Below are positions 62,884 through 64,000 of a DNA stretch of 64,000 bases, in pieces; within the stretch, counting starts at the first letter, position 1; each line of letters begins with the position of its first letter. The DNA lies in the NCBI RefSeq assembly GCF_001434395.1, contig NZ_AZFS01000059.1, forward strand, positions 158,541 to 222,540. The letters are read 5' to 3'. A program made the translations under genes and the position numbers. The stretch is from Levilactobacillus hammesii DSM 16381 (GTDB lineage: Bacteria > Bacillota > Bacilli > Lactobacillales > Lactobacillaceae). The notes beneath the pieces were generated by a model that had not been told where the DNA came from, ran no database searches, and was given only the letters and a program-made list of their open reading frames with translations.

Positions 62884-63531
62884 TTAGTTTGTCTGCTCCT
62901 TTGTTGAATCTTCATCACTTTGCGGTGGATCGCCAATAAATCCATAAAAAAACAAGTGCATCAGTTGATCGGCATAGCGTTTGTAAGCGGCGGCCTCACC
63001 AATCAGCGGATGACTGGTCGGCGCACTGAAGTATTGAACGTACATGTCCAAATACATCATCAGGGCTTCATCGGAAAGCATCGGACTAATCATCCCCGCA
63101 GCACGCCCCCGCGCAATCACACCATCCCAAAACTTCTCTTTGCCGGCTTGATAGAGACGTTGCGCTTCATCGTTCCCCAAAGCGCCCCGCATATCATCGG
63201 CCACGAACTGGTAAAAGTCATCGCTCATCTCAACCGCATAACCCGTCTTAGTCGTAATCATCAACTGAATGAGCTCCCGAAACGAACGCGAATGATCATC
63301 GACCATTTTTTGATAATCAGCGTAACCAGTCGTAATCATATCTAACACAACTTGGTGTCCCAAGGCAAGCTTACTATCAAAATACTTGTAGAGGGTCACC
63401 TGGGAAACCCCTGCCTCGGCCGCAACAGCCTTGATGTGCGTCACTTTGTAGCCATCGCGCATAAACAGTTTGGTCGCGGCACGGAGAATATTTTGCCGCT
63501 GATGCTTACGTCGCTGCTGATTCGTCGCCAT
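62884..63531 (-). CDS. TetR-family transcriptional regulator
   Basis: 215 aa from the ATG at 63531. N-terminal HTH (residues about 8-55: RQNILRAATKLFMRDGYKVTHIKAVAAEAGVSQVTLYKYFDSKLALGHQ) and a helical ligand domain. It is divergent from an ABC exporter ATPase; the 175-bp gap contains a perfect inverted repeat suited to a TetR dimer, so autoregulation and control of the exporter are likely. Confidence 0.9.
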   Translation of the reverse strand: MATNQQRRKHQRQNILRAATKLFMRDGYKVTHIKAVAAEAGVSQVTLYKYFDSKLALGHQVVLDMITTGYADYQKMVDDHSRSFRELIQLMITTKTGYAVEMSDDFYQFVADDMRGALGNDEAQRLYQAGKEKFWDGVIARGRAAGMISPMLSDEALMMYLDMYVQYFSAPTSHPLIGEAAAYKRYADQLMHLFFYGFIGDPPQSDEDSTKEQTN

Positions 63532-63608
63532 ACCCTTCGCCACCTTTAGATTTAAAACTTCCGTCACTTATTCTATCATATCTCATTTACCAAGCGTTTT
63601 TAGCTTTG

Positions 63609-63635
63609 GTGAACTATTTAATAAAAATAGTTCAC
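63609..63635. promoter_or_regulatory. TetR operator candidate (11-bp perfect inverted repeat)
   Basis: GTGAACTATTT (63609-63619) and AAATAGTTCAC (63625-63635) with a 5-nt centre, seven bases before the -35 of the ABC transporter promoter. Confidence 0.75.
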
Positions 63636-63641
63636 TTTTTG

Positions 63642-63670
63642 TTGACTTCCATTAGCCGGGGGCTTACGAT
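63642..63670 (+). promoter_or_regulatory. Promoter of the ABC exporter gene
   Basis: TTGACT (63642-63647), 17-nt spacer, TACGAT (63665-63670), 37 nt before the ATG. Confidence 0.65.
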
Positions 63671-63706
63671 GATAGCGATTTAGATAACCGTAAGGAGGGA
63701 TTTCAG

Positions 63707-64000
63707 ATGACCACAAATCCAATATTACAAATTAACCATCTTCAAAAAAAATTCGGCCATTTTCAAGCCTTAAAGGATATTACGTTCAGTGTTAATGCTG
63801 GCGAGGTCTTTGGTTTCATTGGCCCCAACGGCGCCGGCAAGTCAACGACCATTCGCGTTTTGCTCGGTCTGATCCGCGCCACTGGCGGCGATGCCACCAT
63901 CTTTGGTCAGGACGTTTGGCACGATAGCGTCGCCATTCACCAACGACTGGCTTACGTTCCTGGCGATGTTTATCTCTGGCCTAACTTGACTGGTGGCGAA
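63707..64000 (+). CDS. ABC transporter ATP-binding protein, partial (cut by window end)
   Basis: The first 98 codons of an ABC ATPase starting MTTNPILQINHLQKKFGHF, with GGAGGG 6 nt upstream of the ATG. Walker A GPNGAGKSTTIR is at residues 45-56, followed by VLLGLIRATGGDATIFGQDVW, typical of the CcmA/NatA/drug-export ATPases (DUF1349-independent ABC-2 partners). The signature and Walker B lie outside the window. It is expected to be followed by an ABC-2 permease gene. Control by the divergent TetR is likely. Confidence 0.88.
   Translation, partial: MTTNPILQINHLQKKFGHFQALKDITFSVNAGEVFGFIGPNGAGKSTTIRVLLGLIRATGGDATIFGQDVWHDSVAIHQRLAYVPGDVYLWPNLTGGE

Overview
The window looks like a chromosomal segment of a heterofermentative lactic acid bacterium of the Lactobacillaceae, probably Levilactobacillus or a close relative. 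The evidence is a phosphoketolase, AGGAGG-type ribosome binding sites, a KxYKxGKxW/LPQTN surface protein, GPH-family hexuronide symporters and roughly half GC content. Genus placement is inference from gene content. I see no tRNA, rRNA, CRISPR array, prophage or complete insertion sequence.

Layout. 1-2,000: lipoate ligase and an Rrf2 regulator. 2,100-8,350: an oligopeptide ABC transporter operon (two ATPases, two permeases, binding lipoprotein). 8,325-12,200: an unknown membrane protein, a cation diffusion facilitator, a universal stress protein, a pseudouridine synthase and a 28-residue membrane peptide. 12,220-12,640: a 123-bp-period repeat array. 12,700-17,000: a LytTR response regulator with two AgrC-like sensors, one of them a degenerate kinase, flanked by two candidate structured RNAs of about 270 nt. 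17,100-24,080: a small membrane protein, GreA, and a branched-chain amino acid ABC operon preceded by a leader peptide and an attenuator-like set of hairpins. 24,116-32,380: phosphoketolase, a GntR/UTRA regulator, a YbaK-type deacylase, an HELSH membrane protein, an orphan Phd/YefM-like antitoxin, a GH46 chitosanase, an MFS exporter and a 57-residue secreted peptide.

33,800-62,150 is a large hexuronate/gluconate catabolic region. It carries two glucuronate isomerases (uxaC), tagaturonate epimerase (uxaE), two GPH transporters, kdgK, uxuA, kduI, a LacI and a GntR/FCD regulator, an aquaglyceroporin, an LPXTG-type adhesin, a GH31 glycosidase, gnd, gluconokinase, a 2-hydroxyacid dehydrogenase, an aldose-epimerase-like protein and a fructuronate-reductase-like polyol dehydrogenase. 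Together they give galacturonate to tagaturonate to fructuronate, or glucuronate to fructuronate, then mannonate, KDG and KDPG. The KDPG aldolase is not in the window. A palindrome close to TGTTAACGTGAACA recurs upstream of several of these operons and is a good candidate for a shared LacI-family operator; cre-like sites lie beside it.

62,200-64,000: an HD-domain hydrolase, a TetR regulator with a perfect 11-bp inverted-repeat operator, and the divergent start of an ABC exporter ATPase cut by the window end.

The least ordinary items are the livJ attenuator, the two candidate RNAs flanking the sensor operon, the multibranched inverted-repeat element at 57,020-57,407, the 123-bp array, and a GH31 enzyme co-transcribed with a uronate isomerase.
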